In this document: in pieces, positions 13,887-21,454 of the stretch | Numbering within the stretch: the stretch's first letter is position 1 | Layout: the number at the start of each line of letters is the position of its first letter | Source: Gallionellaceae bacterium | Lineage (GTDB): Bacteria; Pseudomonadota; Gammaproteobacteria; Burkholderiales; Gallionellaceae | DNA length: 21,633 bases | Direction: 5' to 3' | Assembly: GCA_021731185.1 (NCBI GenBank) | Contig: JAKFXW010000063.1 | Location: 1 to 21,633, forward strand | Translations under genes and position numbers: made by a program | Notes under the pieces: generated by a model | The model's input: the letters and a program-made list of their open reading frames with translations, nothing else | Told to the model about the DNA's origin: nothing | Database searches by the model: none

Positions 13887-16800
13887 ATGAGCCAAACAAA
13901 AAATTATTCTGCCCCACAAGGGGACAATGTAATAAATTATAGATTGCCGCTGATTGCGGGATTTTTAATTTGCGCGGCCCTGGCTACAACCGATGCGCTA
14001 GCGGCTAAAACTGCGGACATACGCGGCACCAAACACAATTTTTCCTCTGAGCCAGCGGGAACACCCACCCCCACTGGAGTAGTGCTTGATCGCGGCATCC
14101 CAAACTCTGGCGCAACCCTACCAGATGGTTCTTTGGTGGGTGGTGGTTCGCGTGCCTCGGATGTGCAAGATACTGTTCGTCAAACTGAAGCCGCAACGCA
14201 GATTTGTGTTTTTTGCCACAACCCGCACGGTGCAACCGTGGATCCCAATGATGGTAATAGGCCAGTGGGTCCAATATGGAATCGCAAGCTCGGTGGGCCT
14301 TACCAGACTTATACTTCAACATCCATGGATTCCGTAGTTATATTAGGCCAGCCGCAACTGGAACAACCGGGGGGCAGCTCCAAACTCTGTCTGTCCTGCC
14401 ATGATGGCACGCTGGCTATCGGCAATGTCAATGTTGCCAACGGTATATCGGAACGTAATGGCCTGCCCGGAACAAACATAGCACTGAATATTGATGGGGT
14501 ACGGCAGACTGATGGCAGCTTTATGCGCGAAGGCGCGGGCGCGACTACAGGCTTTACCCGCAGGCTGGGGACAGATTTAACCAATGACCATCCGATTTCA
14601 ATCACTTTTAATGCCGCCCAGGCGGCGCGCGATGGCGAATTGCGCCCATTAACGCCCGATGCTAACCAGCGCTGGCCCGATAATGCGACCCCTGTTGTAG
14701 GTGCGCGCACGGCAACATCTCGTCCCAAAATCAAACTTGAAACACCTCCTGGCGGCGGCGCACAATCGGCGCAAGTGCAGTGTGCCACTTGCCATGATCC
14801 TCATTTACGGGAAAGCGATCCTGCAAAGGGAAATCAAAAATTCCTGCGCTTGAATCGCTTTCAAGAAGCGCCACCTGTAGCACAATTTAATGAAACCAAT
14901 GACATTATCTGTCTAGCGTGCCATGACAGAAATCTGGAAGGGCAGGCTAATGTTGCGGGTCCATGGTCATTCTCCTCACACGCTAAAGCGCAATCAGCCA
15001 CTTCAGTCTACAAACCGAGTGCAAGCATGCCTGTCATTGCCCAGCGCGAATTTCCAGAAGGCTTGCCGATTTGGAAAGCTGCCTGTTTGAATTGCCATGA
15101 CACGCATACCGTAACAGGCAGTCGCAGGATACTACGCGAAGGAGTAGACACCCAAGTTGCTGCTGGCCAACCCAAGACTGGGGGCAATCCGGCCATCGAA
15201 GAAACCTGCTTTACCTGTCACAGCAACGCTGCCACCAGCGTAGTGAGCAATCCTACACGTCCGCCACCCGATATTAAAACAGACTTCACTACGTTAAACC
15301 GACGCATGCCTATTACCTCAGTAGTACAAGGTTTGCAAGACTTTGGTGGGAATTCCCCAGTTGAGGTGCACAACATCAGCGGTCAAATCGCTGACTTGGA
15401 TCCAAACTGTAGCGGCCCAACCAACAAGTGCGGCTCAGATTTTGTCGAGCAGCGTGCCAATCTCGGGCGCGGACCGAGTGATATCGGCAACAACGCGAAT
15501 CTTGCTAAACGACATGTTGAGTGTACCGACTGCCACAACCCGCATCGCGTGGTGCCATTCCGTAACTTTCTGGGCAATCCGCTTGGATCGCTCTCCGGTC
15601 CGGCTGATGCGTCTGGAACCCATCCTCATTATAATGCCACCACTATACCAGCGGGCGAAACCAATGCAGGTCAGCCCTTTATTCATACCAACATTGCCTC
15701 CGGCCCGCTGCGTGGCATCTATGGGGTAGAGCCGGTGTTTGGCAGTGCTATGTTTGGCAGCACCACTAATCCGCCCGGCGCTGCGGGGATAGGCATACCT
15801 ATCGACTTTATAGTTAAGCGCGGCGATCCCGGAACCAGCATCTCAACCCTGGTGACGGAGCCCTATCTGACGCGCGAGTATCAGATCTGTATGAAGTGTC
15901 ACTCTAATTTCGGCTTTTCTGATAGCGATCTGCCTTCGACCCTGGGTAATAAACCAAATTTGAGGGCATTCTCAGGAACTCAAGGAACGACGCCCACGAC
16001 CACCAATGGCTTACTTCAATACACCAACATTGCCAAAGAAATTCAAGCACCGATTACGCATAGAGGCAATTTATCTCCGGGGGATTCCGGGGCTTTTAGC
16101 GGCACATCCCCACAGGGGGGAGCTAGGGACTTTAACACCCTTAATCGGCGCAGTTGGCATCCTGTGATAGGCGAAACTGGGCGCACACCAGTAGAGCGGG
16201 GTGGAGCTCAGGGTAATTTAACACCCGAAATTTGGAACCTGCCATGGAGCAATGGCGTAGGCGTGCAGACCATGTATTGCACGGACTGTCATGGTTCCAG
16301 CACCCCCCTTAGATCAGTTATTCCAGTGGGCGGCGAGCTCGACGGGTCTTCCAGCCTATTAGGTATCAACCCATGGGGTCCGCATGGTTCTAATCACAAT
16401 TTTCTACTCAAAGGGGCATGGGATAGATGCACGGGAACGTGGGATGGCTTGAATGGCTCATTGGCAAACTGCCTGGCTGACACACCGGGATTAAATGGTG
16501 GACCCATCACTGGCCCAAATTACCCGGATGGGACGCGAACCGATACACGGAACGACCTGTGCTTCAAATGTCATGACTATGACAACTACGCCACTCGCAA
16601 TCCTCCTGTCGTTAAAACCAGTGGGTTTGCTGGACCTCAAGATTTCTACGCCTTTGGCGGTACCTTTCAAAATCTGCACGTATTCCACGCTGACCAAATT
16701 GGCACGATGCGTTGCACCTGGTGCCATGTTGCCGTACCGCATGGCTGGAAAAATAAAGTGTTGTTGGTTAATCTGAATGACGTGGGGCCGGAGGCTATGT

Positions 16801-17120
16801 GTCGAGCAGAGGAAATCGCTGACGGCGTTGGCTGTACGCTCGGGCAACCTATTCCAGCGGGTACACAAGTTCGCGCGGGTAACCTGCCTAACCCGTCGTT
16901 GGCCAATCCCAATGTATCAGGCGGACCAAGCAATTACTGGGTAAACCGCGGCTATACTAATCCGCCGTATTATTTAAATGCGCGCCTCAAAGTCGACTCT
17001 TTCGCTCAGAGCGGACAGTGGCGACAGAATAACTGTGGTTCGGCAGGCCCTCCCGGTGTAAATCAAACAGGGGTGGGCTGGATGATGACTAGCGACGAAA
17101 ATTGTGACAGCGGTTTGTAG
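13887..17120 (+). CDS. Secreted 11-heme (undecaheme) cytochrome c
   Basis: A 1077-residue exported cytochrome with a strong ribosome site (AGGGGAAG). The signal peptide has a long polar n-region and ends near ALA|AKT (residue 40). Eleven CxxCH motifs begin at residues 107, 168, 299, 342, 400, 441, 546, 668, 798, 892 and 943. The first four sit in the frame KHNFS, CVFCHNPHGA, CLSCHDGT, NDHP, CATCHDPH, CLACH, the same module as the 290-residue tetraheme protein. The remaining seven hemes are in a unique extension. Eight extra cysteines fall in close pairs (508/515, 848/862, 972/983, 1050/1073), suggesting disulfides that stabilise an exposed protein. No anchor is visible at the C-terminus. It is likely a terminal, surface or extracellular electron-transfer protein; it is followed by an intrinsic terminator. 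The PQGDN repeat lies in the n-region of its signal peptide. Confidence 0.9.
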   Translation: MSQTKNYSAPQGDNVINYRLPLIAGFLICAALATTDALAAKTADIRGTKHNFSSEPAGTPTPTGVVLDRGIPNSGATLPDGSLVGGGSRASDVQDTVRQTEAATQICVFCHNPHGATVDPNDGNRPVGPIWNRKLGGPYQTYTSTSMDSVVILGQPQLEQPGGSSKLCLSCHDGTLAIGNVNVANGISERNGLPGTNIALNIDGVRQTDGSFMREGAGATTGFTRRLGTDLTNDHPISITFNAAQAARDGELRPLTPDANQRWPDNATPVVGARTATSRPKIKLETPPGGGAQSAQVQCATCHDPHLRESDPAKGNQKFLRLNRFQEAPPVAQFNETNDIICLACHDRNLEGQANVAGPWSFSSHAKAQSATSVYKPSASMPVIAQREFPEGLPIWKAACLNCHDTHTVTGSRRILREGVDTQVAAGQPKTGGNPAIEETCFTCHSNAATSVVSNPTRPPPDIKTDFTTLNRRMPITSVVQGLQDFGGNSPVEVHNISGQIADLDPNCSGPTNKCGSDFVEQRANLGRGPSDIGNNANLAKRHVECTDCHNPHRVVPFRNFLGNPLGSLSGPADASGTHPHYNATTIPAGETNAGQPFIHTNIASGPLRGIYGVEPVFGSAMFGSTTNPPGAAGIGIPIDFIVKRGDPGTSISTLVTEPYLTREYQICMKCHSNFGFSDSDLPSTLGNKPNLRAFSGTQGTTPTTTNGLLQYTNIAKEIQAPITHRGNLSPGDSGAFSGTSPQGGARDFNTLNRRSWHPVIGETGRTPVERGGAQGNLTPEIWNLPWSNGVGVQTMYCTDCHGSSTPLRSVIPVGGELDGSSSLLGINPWGPHGSNHNFLLKGAWDRCTGTWDGLNGSLANCLADTPGLNGGPITGPNYPDGTRTDTRNDLCFKCHDYDNYATRNPPVVKTSGFAGPQDFYAFGGTFQNLHVFHADQIGTMRCTWCHVAVPHGWKNKVLLVNLNDVGPEAMCRAEEIADGVGCTLGQPIPAGTQVRAGNLPNPSLANPNVSGGPSNYWVNRGYTNPPYYLNARLKVDSFAQSGQWRQNNCGSAGPPGVNQTGVGWMMTSDENCDSGL
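13911..13929 (+). repeat. PQGDN dispersed repeat, copy 1 (in 11-heme gene)
   Basis: GCCCCACAAGGGGACAATG, read in the gene's frame as A-P-Q-G-D-N-V at residues 9-15, in the polar n-region of the signal peptide. The core CCCC-ACAA-GGGG is a small inverted repeat. Confidence 0.85.
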
Positions 17121-17140
17121 TACTCAATATCATTAGGAAT

Positions 17141-17172
17141 GCTCCCACATTAGTGGGAGCGTTTGGTCTTTT
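17141..17172 (+). terminator. Intrinsic terminator after the 11-heme cytochrome
   Basis: A perfect 8-base-pair stem, GCTCCCAC/GTGGGAGC, with an ATTA loop (17141-17160), followed by the T-rich GTTTGGTCTTTT. It lies 21 bases after the stop codon and separates the cytochrome transcript from the maturation genes. Confidence 0.9.
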
Positions 17173-17277
17173 ATGATGGGTTTGTTGCTTAACGCCATCT
17201 CTACCCCTTTATTTCTTAACCATTTCGCATATTTAAGAACAAGTCTCACTTGACAATTATTCGCCAGGAATTTCACC

Positions 17278-18390
17278 TTGCCTGATATCCCCCCTCCAGG
17301 TATCCCGTCTCCGGGCATCCCCCCTCCAGGCTTTCCTTCCCCTGACATTTCTAAGCCTAATACGGTAGTGCGTGTCTTGCGCTTGCTGGCCTCGCTCAAG
17401 TTAACTTTAGTATTAATCATTATGCTGTTGATTGGTATATTGATTATTTATTACACCCGAACCCGTTTCGTATGGGCACTGGCCATACCATTTATTGGCT
17501 TTGCTATTAATCTGACGGCAACGGTTTTAACCAATCCGGTATTCAGGCGGCAGATGGCTTTGCTGGTGTTTCATCTAGCACTTATTTCTATCGCCCTGCT
17601 GATCGCCATAGATTGGTTGACTTATCTGAAAGGTCAAATAGAGTTAGTAGAAGGCGAGACTTTTTCCGGGCAGACCTTGAGTGAGGAAAGCGGGCCCTTG
17701 CATCGTCGAAAGCTGAACAATTTACAGCTTACCAATGAAAGCTTTACCATAAACTATATCATTGCTGACGGTCAATTGCGCCGCGCCGACACTAGCAACC
17801 AAGTGGAGTGGGTCGCGCCAGACGGACGTTCCGGGCGATCTATAATCGGCAATCAAGAACCCTTGCTGCTGGGTGGCTACCGATTTTATACTACTAACAA
17901 CAAAGGTTTTGCACCGATATTTCGTTGGCGACTCAACGGGGCTGATACAGACAAAATAGGTGCGGTACATTTACCCTCTTTTCCGATCCAGCTTTTGCAG
18001 CAAAAGAATGAATGGACACCGCCGGGCAGCACAATGCCAGTATGGATATTGCTGCAAATAGAGGAGGAAATATTTTTCCCTGACAAGCCCTCTAATTTGC
18101 GTGTGCCCGATAAACATACAGTGGTTGTGCGCCTGAATGCCCCACAAGGGGACAATGACCAGCGTTGGGAACTTAAGCCCGGCGACAGCGTCCGTTTACC
18201 GGATGGTGTGCTGACTTATCAGGAGCTACGCAAGTGGATGGGTTATGAAGTCTCCTATAACTTCACCTTGCCTTGGTTGCTGACCGCTAGCGTCTTGGCG
18301 GTGCTAAGCATGGGCTGGCACTTTTGGCGGAAGTTTGCAGCACGTCCCTGGAATCCAAACTCTGGGGAATCCAAACTCGGAGAATCCTAG
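17278..18390 (+). CDS. resB: ResB-family cytochrome c maturation protein (System II)
   Basis: A 370-residue membrane protein, started at TTG 17278 because AGGAA lies 7 bases upstream. ResB with CcsA forms the System II synthase that moves heme across the inner membrane and attaches it to apocytochrome CxxCH motifs. Visible layout: a Pro-rich cytoplasmic extension of five pentapeptides (residues 2-26), three transmembrane helices (about 39-60, 62-83, 91-115), a periplasmic domain (about 116-325) and a fourth helix (about 329-350, LPWLLTASVLAVLSMGWHFW). It is shorter than many ResB proteins, which often exceed 400 residues. The PQGDN repeat encodes residues 288-293 in the periplasmic domain, and the C-terminal tail is made by a 16-base tandem repeat. 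It is followed by ccsA after 148 bases. Confidence 0.85.
   Translation: MPDIPPPGIPSPGIPPPGFPSPDISKPNTVVRVLRLLASLKLTLVLIIMLLIGILIIYYTRTRFVWALAIPFIGFAINLTATVLTNPVFRRQMALLVFHLALISIALLIAIDWLTYLKGQIELVEGETFSGQTLSEESGPLHRRKLNNLQLTNESFTINYIIADGQLRRADTSNQVEWVAPDGRSGRSIIGNQEPLLLGGYRFYTTNNKGFAPIFRWRLNGADTDKIGAVHLPSFPIQLLQQKNEWTPPGSTMPVWILLQIEEEIFFPDKPSNLRVPDKHTVVVRLNAPQGDNDQRWELKPGDSVRLPDGVLTYQELRKWMGYEVSYNFTLPWLLTASVLAVLSMGWHFWRKFAARPWNPNSGESKLGES
17281..17355 (+). repeat. Five tandem 15-base units coding Pro-rich pentapeptides in resB
   Basis: Units of 15 bases read PDIPP, PGIPS, PGIPP, PGFPS and PDISK. They form the start of the protein, ahead of the first transmembrane helix, so the repeat would be cytoplasmic. 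The last unit is the most diverged. Confidence 0.8.
18139..18157 (+). repeat. PQGDN dispersed repeat, copy 2 (in resB)
   Basis: GCCCCACAAGGGGACAATG, identical to copy 1, read in frame as A-P-Q-G-D-N-D at residues 288-294 of ResB. Confidence 0.85.
18350..18378 (+). repeat. GGAATCCAAACTC tandem repeat at the resB 3' end
   Basis: GGAATCCAAACTC occurs at 18350-18362 and 18366-18378 (16-base period), with a partial third unit GAGAATCC behind it. It supplies the NPNSGESKLGES tail of ResB. Confidence 0.75.
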
Positions 18391-18401
18391 CTAGGGAAAT
18401 C

Positions 18402-18429
18402 AAGGCAGTCCCAGTAAGGCAGTCCCAGT
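18402..18429 (+). repeat. AAGGCAGTCCCAGT perfect tandem repeat
   Basis: A 14-base unit is repeated twice without mismatch (18402-18415 and 18416-18429) in the resB-ccsA gap, directly behind the different repeat at the resB end. No function is evident. Confidence 0.8.
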
Positions 18430-18459
18430 CACGCCCATGCCAACGCAACAGTGGACGGG

Positions 18460-18487
18460 TTAAGCTTATAAGCAAATCTGGCATAAT
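18460..18487 (+). promoter_or_regulatory. Weak extended -10 promoter candidate for ccsA
   Basis: TGGCATAAT (18479-18487) is an extended -10 element one base from TGNTATAAT. TTAAGC at 18460 is a poor -35 with 16-base spacing. The inverted PQGDN repeat begins 4 bases behind it. Confidence 0.3.
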
Positions 18488-18490
18488 GCA

Positions 18491-18509
18491 CATTGTCCCC
18501 TTGTGGGGC
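18491..18509 (-). repeat. PQGDN dispersed repeat, copy 3 (inverted, ccsA leader)
   Basis: CATTGTCCCCTTGTGGGGC is the exact reverse complement of copies 1 and 2. It is the only non-coding copy, 29 bases before the ccsA start; as RNA it could form a small CCCC/GGGG hairpin. Confidence 0.85.
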
Positions 18510-18538
18510 AATAAATTGTTTAAAAGTTAAAGCTAAAT

Positions 18539-19354
18539 ATGGAATTACAAATACTGTGGGCGGCTTTGATCATGTACGTTCTGGCTGGCTCACTCTCGAT
18601 TATCAGCTTTGTCATGCAACGCAAGCCCGAGCGCACCATACTTGCGTTTCTGGTGCTGGGCGTGGTGCTGCACACCACAGCAATTGCGTTGCGTTGGGAG
18701 CGCATGGGGCACGGTCCTTACATCACCATGTTCGAAGCACTTTCCAGCGGAATCTGGAATCTATTACTTGTTTACACCTTGGTTTATTGGCGCATTCCGG
18801 CAATACGCGCGACGGCGGCGATTGTTACGCCGATTTTATTTCTCATGATGGGTTGGATGATGTTGTTTCCGCCCAGTGAGGTCGGACATAAACCTGTGGT
18901 TTATCACACCATCTGGTTATACATCCATATTGGATTTGCTAAGGCTTTCATCAGCACCGTTTTTATAGCGGTGGGTATTTCTGGAATTATATTATCGCGA
19001 CGCACGGAATATGGTGAGATACGTTTCGCACATTTGCCAAATGATAGCCGCTTGGATGACCTGTCATTCCGCTTTATGGCAGTAGCCATGATATTTCAAA
19101 CGCTCATGCTCATCACTGGAGCGATCTGGGCGCAAGATGCCTGGGGACGTTATTGGGATTGGGATCCGCTGGAAACTTGGGCATTTATTACTTGGCTACT
19201 TGTTATTTTTTCATTGCATCTGCGGCACACATATAAAACTGCACCGCGCACTGGAGCACTGTTAGTGATCAGCGTATTCATCATGGCCTTTGTAGTTTTT
19301 TTCGGCGTACCCTTTGTTTCCACAGACTTCCATCAGGGAGTTGGTCGCTCATGA
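18539..19354 (+). CDS. ccsA: CcsA/ResC heme-handling protein (System II)
   Basis: A 271-residue integral membrane protein of the CcmC/CcsA heme-handling superfamily. The hallmark tryptophan-rich WWD motif is at residues 202-214 (WGRYWDWDPLETW), which presents heme on the periplasmic side. The GHGPYITMFEAL segment near residue 60 and conserved histidines in the flanking helices (WLYIHIGFAKAF and IFSLHLRH) fit the family's heme ligands. About seven to eight hydrophobic helices can be seen, and the length suits bacterial CcsA. With ResB it forms the cytochrome c synthase. The ribosome site is weak. Its stop overlaps the next gene's start (ATGA), implying coupling. Because it sits beside the 11-heme gene, it may be dedicated to these cytochromes and not the housekeeping copy. 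Confidence 0.93.
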   Translation: MELQILWAALIMYVLAGSLSIISFVMQRKPERTILAFLVLGVVLHTTAIALRWERMGHGPYITMFEALSSGIWNLLLVYTLVYWRIPAIRATAAIVTPILFLMMGWMMLFPPSEVGHKPVVYHTIWLYIHIGFAKAFISTVFIAVGISGIILSRRTEYGEIRFAHLPNDSRLDDLSFRFMAVAMIFQTLMLITGAIWAQDAWGRYWDWDPLETWAFITWLLVIFSLHLRHTYKTAPRTGALLVISVFIMAFVVFFGVPFVSTDFHQGVGRS

Positions 19355-20727
19355 AGTTGCAATTACTCAGCGATTACGCCGCACGCCGACAGGTAGTTGG
19401 TTGGCTCATGCTGGCGGTAGGCGCGCTGGCACTATCTACACTTTATGCTGTGCTAGTGGTTGCCACGCGCACGCCTTTACTTAGTGGGCTACCTGCCACC
19501 CGAGAATTATTTCGCAATGTATTGGTGCTGCATGTCAGCTTTGCCATGATTGTGTGGATGCTGGTTTGCGCGGCCAGCTTGTGGAGTCTGGCGGCGGGAA
19601 GCTACAGCACGTTGCGCCGCTTCGCGCAAATTCTGGCTTACGCTGGTGCGCTCAGCATGGCACTAACCCCCTTGTTGGGCGCAGCACCCGCCATACTCGC
19701 CAATTATGTGCCAGTGTTGGATAGCCGGATTTTTCTGGCGGGACTCAGTAGCTTTGCACTTGGGATTGCGCTCTGTGGCGCATCCGCAGCGAGCGATATT
19801 GTGCAGCGATTAAAAACAAATCATTACGAGGTCTGGCATGTAGGTGCGCTGTTATCCATTGTTGCGGCGGCGATTGCGGTCGGTTCTTTTTTTACTTCGC
19901 TTGTGCAAACAGGCGTGCCCAGCAGTCATGCCAACTTTGAAGTTTTATTCTGGGGGCCGGGGCATGTGCTGCAATTTGTGCATGTGCTTATCATGATGAC
20001 CGTGTGGACTGTGCTGGGTGATTATGTGCTGGGTCGTGCCATCGCGCCGCGTCGTTGGTTGATTGGGTTGCTCATTGCAGGCGTGTTGCCGTTGCTGAGC
20101 GTTCCCTACATTCATCTTAGCGCCAGTGTCAGCAGCCCTGAATCTCGCAGCGCATTTACCGCGCTGATGTCCTGGGGCGCATGGCCTGCAGCGATACTCA
20201 TGGCTGCGTATTTAATTATGCAGCTGGTGCAGGCCGGACGCACCGTCCCACAAGGGGACAATGTGTGGGGCAAAGTAGAAACACTGGCACTGACTCTTTC
20301 ACTCACGCTGTTTATATTAGGTTGCATTTTTGGTGCGGCTATTAACGGTGAAACCACCATGGTCACCGCGCATTATCACGGCACGGTTGGTGCTGTGACC
20401 CTGGCTTACATGGGGTTTGGCTATCGCATGCTGCAAACCTTTGGTTACACTGTTGGACATCTGGCACGCTGGCAACTCGTCGTTTATAGCTCGGGTCTAC
20501 TAACTCTTGCTTCATCATTAGCGTGGCTGGGTACGCTGGGCGTGCCGCGCAAAACGCCTTATGTCGATCAAGCCGAGCAAACCTTGGGTACGATGGCGGC
20601 AATGGGCTTAATGGGCTTGGGCGGACTGCTGTCGCTAACAGGCATCGCGTTGTTTGTCTTCGCCATCTGGCGCAGCATCTGGATGGGCGAAAATAAGACC
20701 GTCCAACGAGTCAGCCCCCATGCGTGA
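19351..20727 (+). CDS. Heme-copper oxidase subunit I-like membrane protein
   Basis: A 458-residue protein with about twelve hydrophobic helices, in the heme-copper oxidase subunit I superfamily by its histidine layout. H61 in helix 2 (LVLHVSFAMIVW) and H343 in AHYHGTVGAV suit the low-spin heme, H341 the high-spin heme (H-x-H as in oxidases), H205 (WGPGHVLQF) copper B, and H255 (PYIHLS) a second copper ligand. The usual adjacent second histidine of helix 7 is absent, and no tyrosine follows H205, where aa3-type oxidases have the cross-linked one. It may therefore be a NO-reductase-like or non-catalytic quinol/heme-binding protein and not an oxygen reductase. No subunit II gene is nearby. It overlaps ccsA by four bases and the TPR gene by eight. 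The PQGDN repeat encodes residues 299-304, in a loop between helices. Confidence 0.75.
   Translation: MKLQLLSDYAARRQVVGWLMLAVGALALSTLYAVLVVATRTPLLSGLPATRELFRNVLVLHVSFAMIVWMLVCAASLWSLAAGSYSTLRRFAQILAYAGALSMALTPLLGAAPAILANYVPVLDSRIFLAGLSSFALGIALCGASAASDIVQRLKTNHYEVWHVGALLSIVAAAIAVGSFFTSLVQTGVPSSHANFEVLFWGPGHVLQFVHVLIMMTVWTVLGDYVLGRAIAPRRWLIGLLIAGVLPLLSVPYIHLSASVSSPESRSAFTALMSWGAWPAAILMAAYLIMQLVQAGRTVPQGDNVWGKVETLALTLSLTLFILGCIFGAAINGETTMVTAHYHGTVGAVTLAYMGFGYRMLQTFGYTVGHLARWQLVVYSSGLLTLASSLAWLGTLGVPRKTPYVDQAEQTLGTMAAMGLMGLGGLLSLTGIALFVFAIWRSIWMGENKTVQRVSPHA
20245..20263 (+). repeat. PQGDN dispersed repeat, copy 4 (in oxidase-like gene)
   Basis: GTCCCACAAGGGGACAATG differs from copies 1 and 2 only at the second base. 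Read in frame it gives V-P-Q-G-D-N-V. The GTCCC/GGGAC arms are symmetrical. Confidence 0.8.
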
Positions 20728-21409
20728 TGTTCGTATTCGAGCACTATTGGTTACCGCTGCTTTAACGGTTGCTGGCGGGCTGCTTATCGCCACCCAAACC
20801 GATGAATACGATACCTCCATCCCCAATGTCTTGCCGCCGGACACGGGTTCACCTGCTATGTTAGGCAGGACGCTGCCTGATCAGCCCAATGAGATGGTTC
20901 AGGCAGATAAATCGCCGACCTCCAGTGCACATAAAAAAACCAAGAGTGCAGCGGACGCTGAAAAAGAAAAAATACAGCAAGCACTGGCAGCTCATGCTCA
21001 GGAAAGAATCAATGCTGAAGTCAAGAAACAATTTCAACAAAGTGTGATCTTGCTACAAGAAAAAAAATTTGATGAAGCGATCACCGCACTGCACCGCGTA
21101 TTACAACTTGCGCCGACCATGCCGGAAGCCAATGCTAATATGGGATATGCCTTGCTTGGCTTGAAGCGCTATGCTGCGGCGCGAGATTTTTTTATGGCAA
21201 GTATTCAGTTAAATAAAAATCAGGCTAATGCCTACTATGGTTTAGCCATGGCACATGATGGCTTACACGATCTGCCTGAGGCTATTAGCACGATGCGAAT
21301 TTATCAGCATCTGGTGCCAGCAGATGATGTGTTTCGGCAGCGTGCCGATGCGATACTCAAAGCGTGGGAAGCGCAACCAAGTTCTGAATCCAAGGCGGAT
21401 ACTAAATAA
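20720..21409 (+). CDS. Membrane-anchored TPR protein
   Basis: A 229-residue protein. The ATG at 20720 overlaps the end of the preceding gene by eight bases and is preferred over an upstream GTG/TTG in the same frame, because it puts a normal anchor helix at the N-terminus (residues 7-24, RALLVTAALTVAGGLLIATQ). A charged, probably coiled-coil stretch (about 70-105, KKTKSAADAEKEKIQQALAA) leads into at least two tetratricopeptide repeats: VILLQEKKFDEAITALHRVL with PTMPEANANMGYALLGLKRY, and AARDFFMASIQLNKNQANAY. TPR proteins with one anchor helix often assist cytochrome c assembly (compare CcmI/NrfG in System I) by holding apocytochromes. Its place at the end of the ResB-CcsA set suggests a comparable chaperone role, which is inference. 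Confidence 0.85.
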   Translation: MRDVRIRALLVTAALTVAGGLLIATQTDEYDTSIPNVLPPDTGSPAMLGRTLPDQPNEMVQADKSPTSSAHKKTKSAADAEKEKIQQALAAHAQERINAEVKKQFQQSVILLQEKKFDEAITALHRVLQLAPTMPEANANMGYALLGLKRYAAARDFFMASIQLNKNQANAYYGLAMAHDGLHDLPEAISTMRIYQHLVPADDVFRQRADAILKAWEAQPSSESKADTK

Positions 21410-21429
21410 AAAATAAGGGGCTGAAGTAG

Positions 21430-21452
21430 ATTAGCTTAAATGTTAAGCTAAT
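21430..21452. repeat. 10-base perfect inverted repeat between TPR gene and IS remnant
   Basis: ATTAGCTTAA, a 3-base ATG loop, then TTAAGCTAAT. No T-run follows, so an intrinsic terminator is not well supported. It lies just behind GGGGCTGAAGTAGA, which might be the left end of the neighbouring insertion sequence. Confidence 0.6.
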
Positions 21453-21454
21453 AA

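Noticed and set aside
14309..14788. A 159-codon open frame on the minus strand
   Set aside because: It is antisense to the heme-bearing part of the 11-heme gene and its composition is what that gene's codons produce in reverse.
16699..16716. TTGGCACGATGCGTTGCA, resembling a sigma-54 promoter
   Set aside because: The GG-GC spacing is 13, not 12, and the sequence codes for heme motif 11 of the large cytochrome.
4476..17129. TAGTACTCAATA shared at 4476-4487 and 17118-17129
   Set aside because: A single 12-base AT-rich match in non-coding DNA can be coincidence, and the flanks do not align.
17213..17239. TTCTTAA/TTAAGAA inverted repeat with a 13-base loop
   Set aside because: The 7-base AT-rich arms and long loop are too weak to call an operator or terminator, and a much better terminator lies just upstream.
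17250..17278. A perfect TTGACA just before resB
   Set aside because: No -10 element lies at a usable distance; the downstream position overlaps the ribosome site and start codon.
20378..20394. CGGCACGGTTGGTGCTG with correct -24/-12 spacing
   Set aside because: It lies inside the oxidase-like gene at the conserved HGTVGAV motif, misses two key bases, and no gene start is suitably placed downstream.
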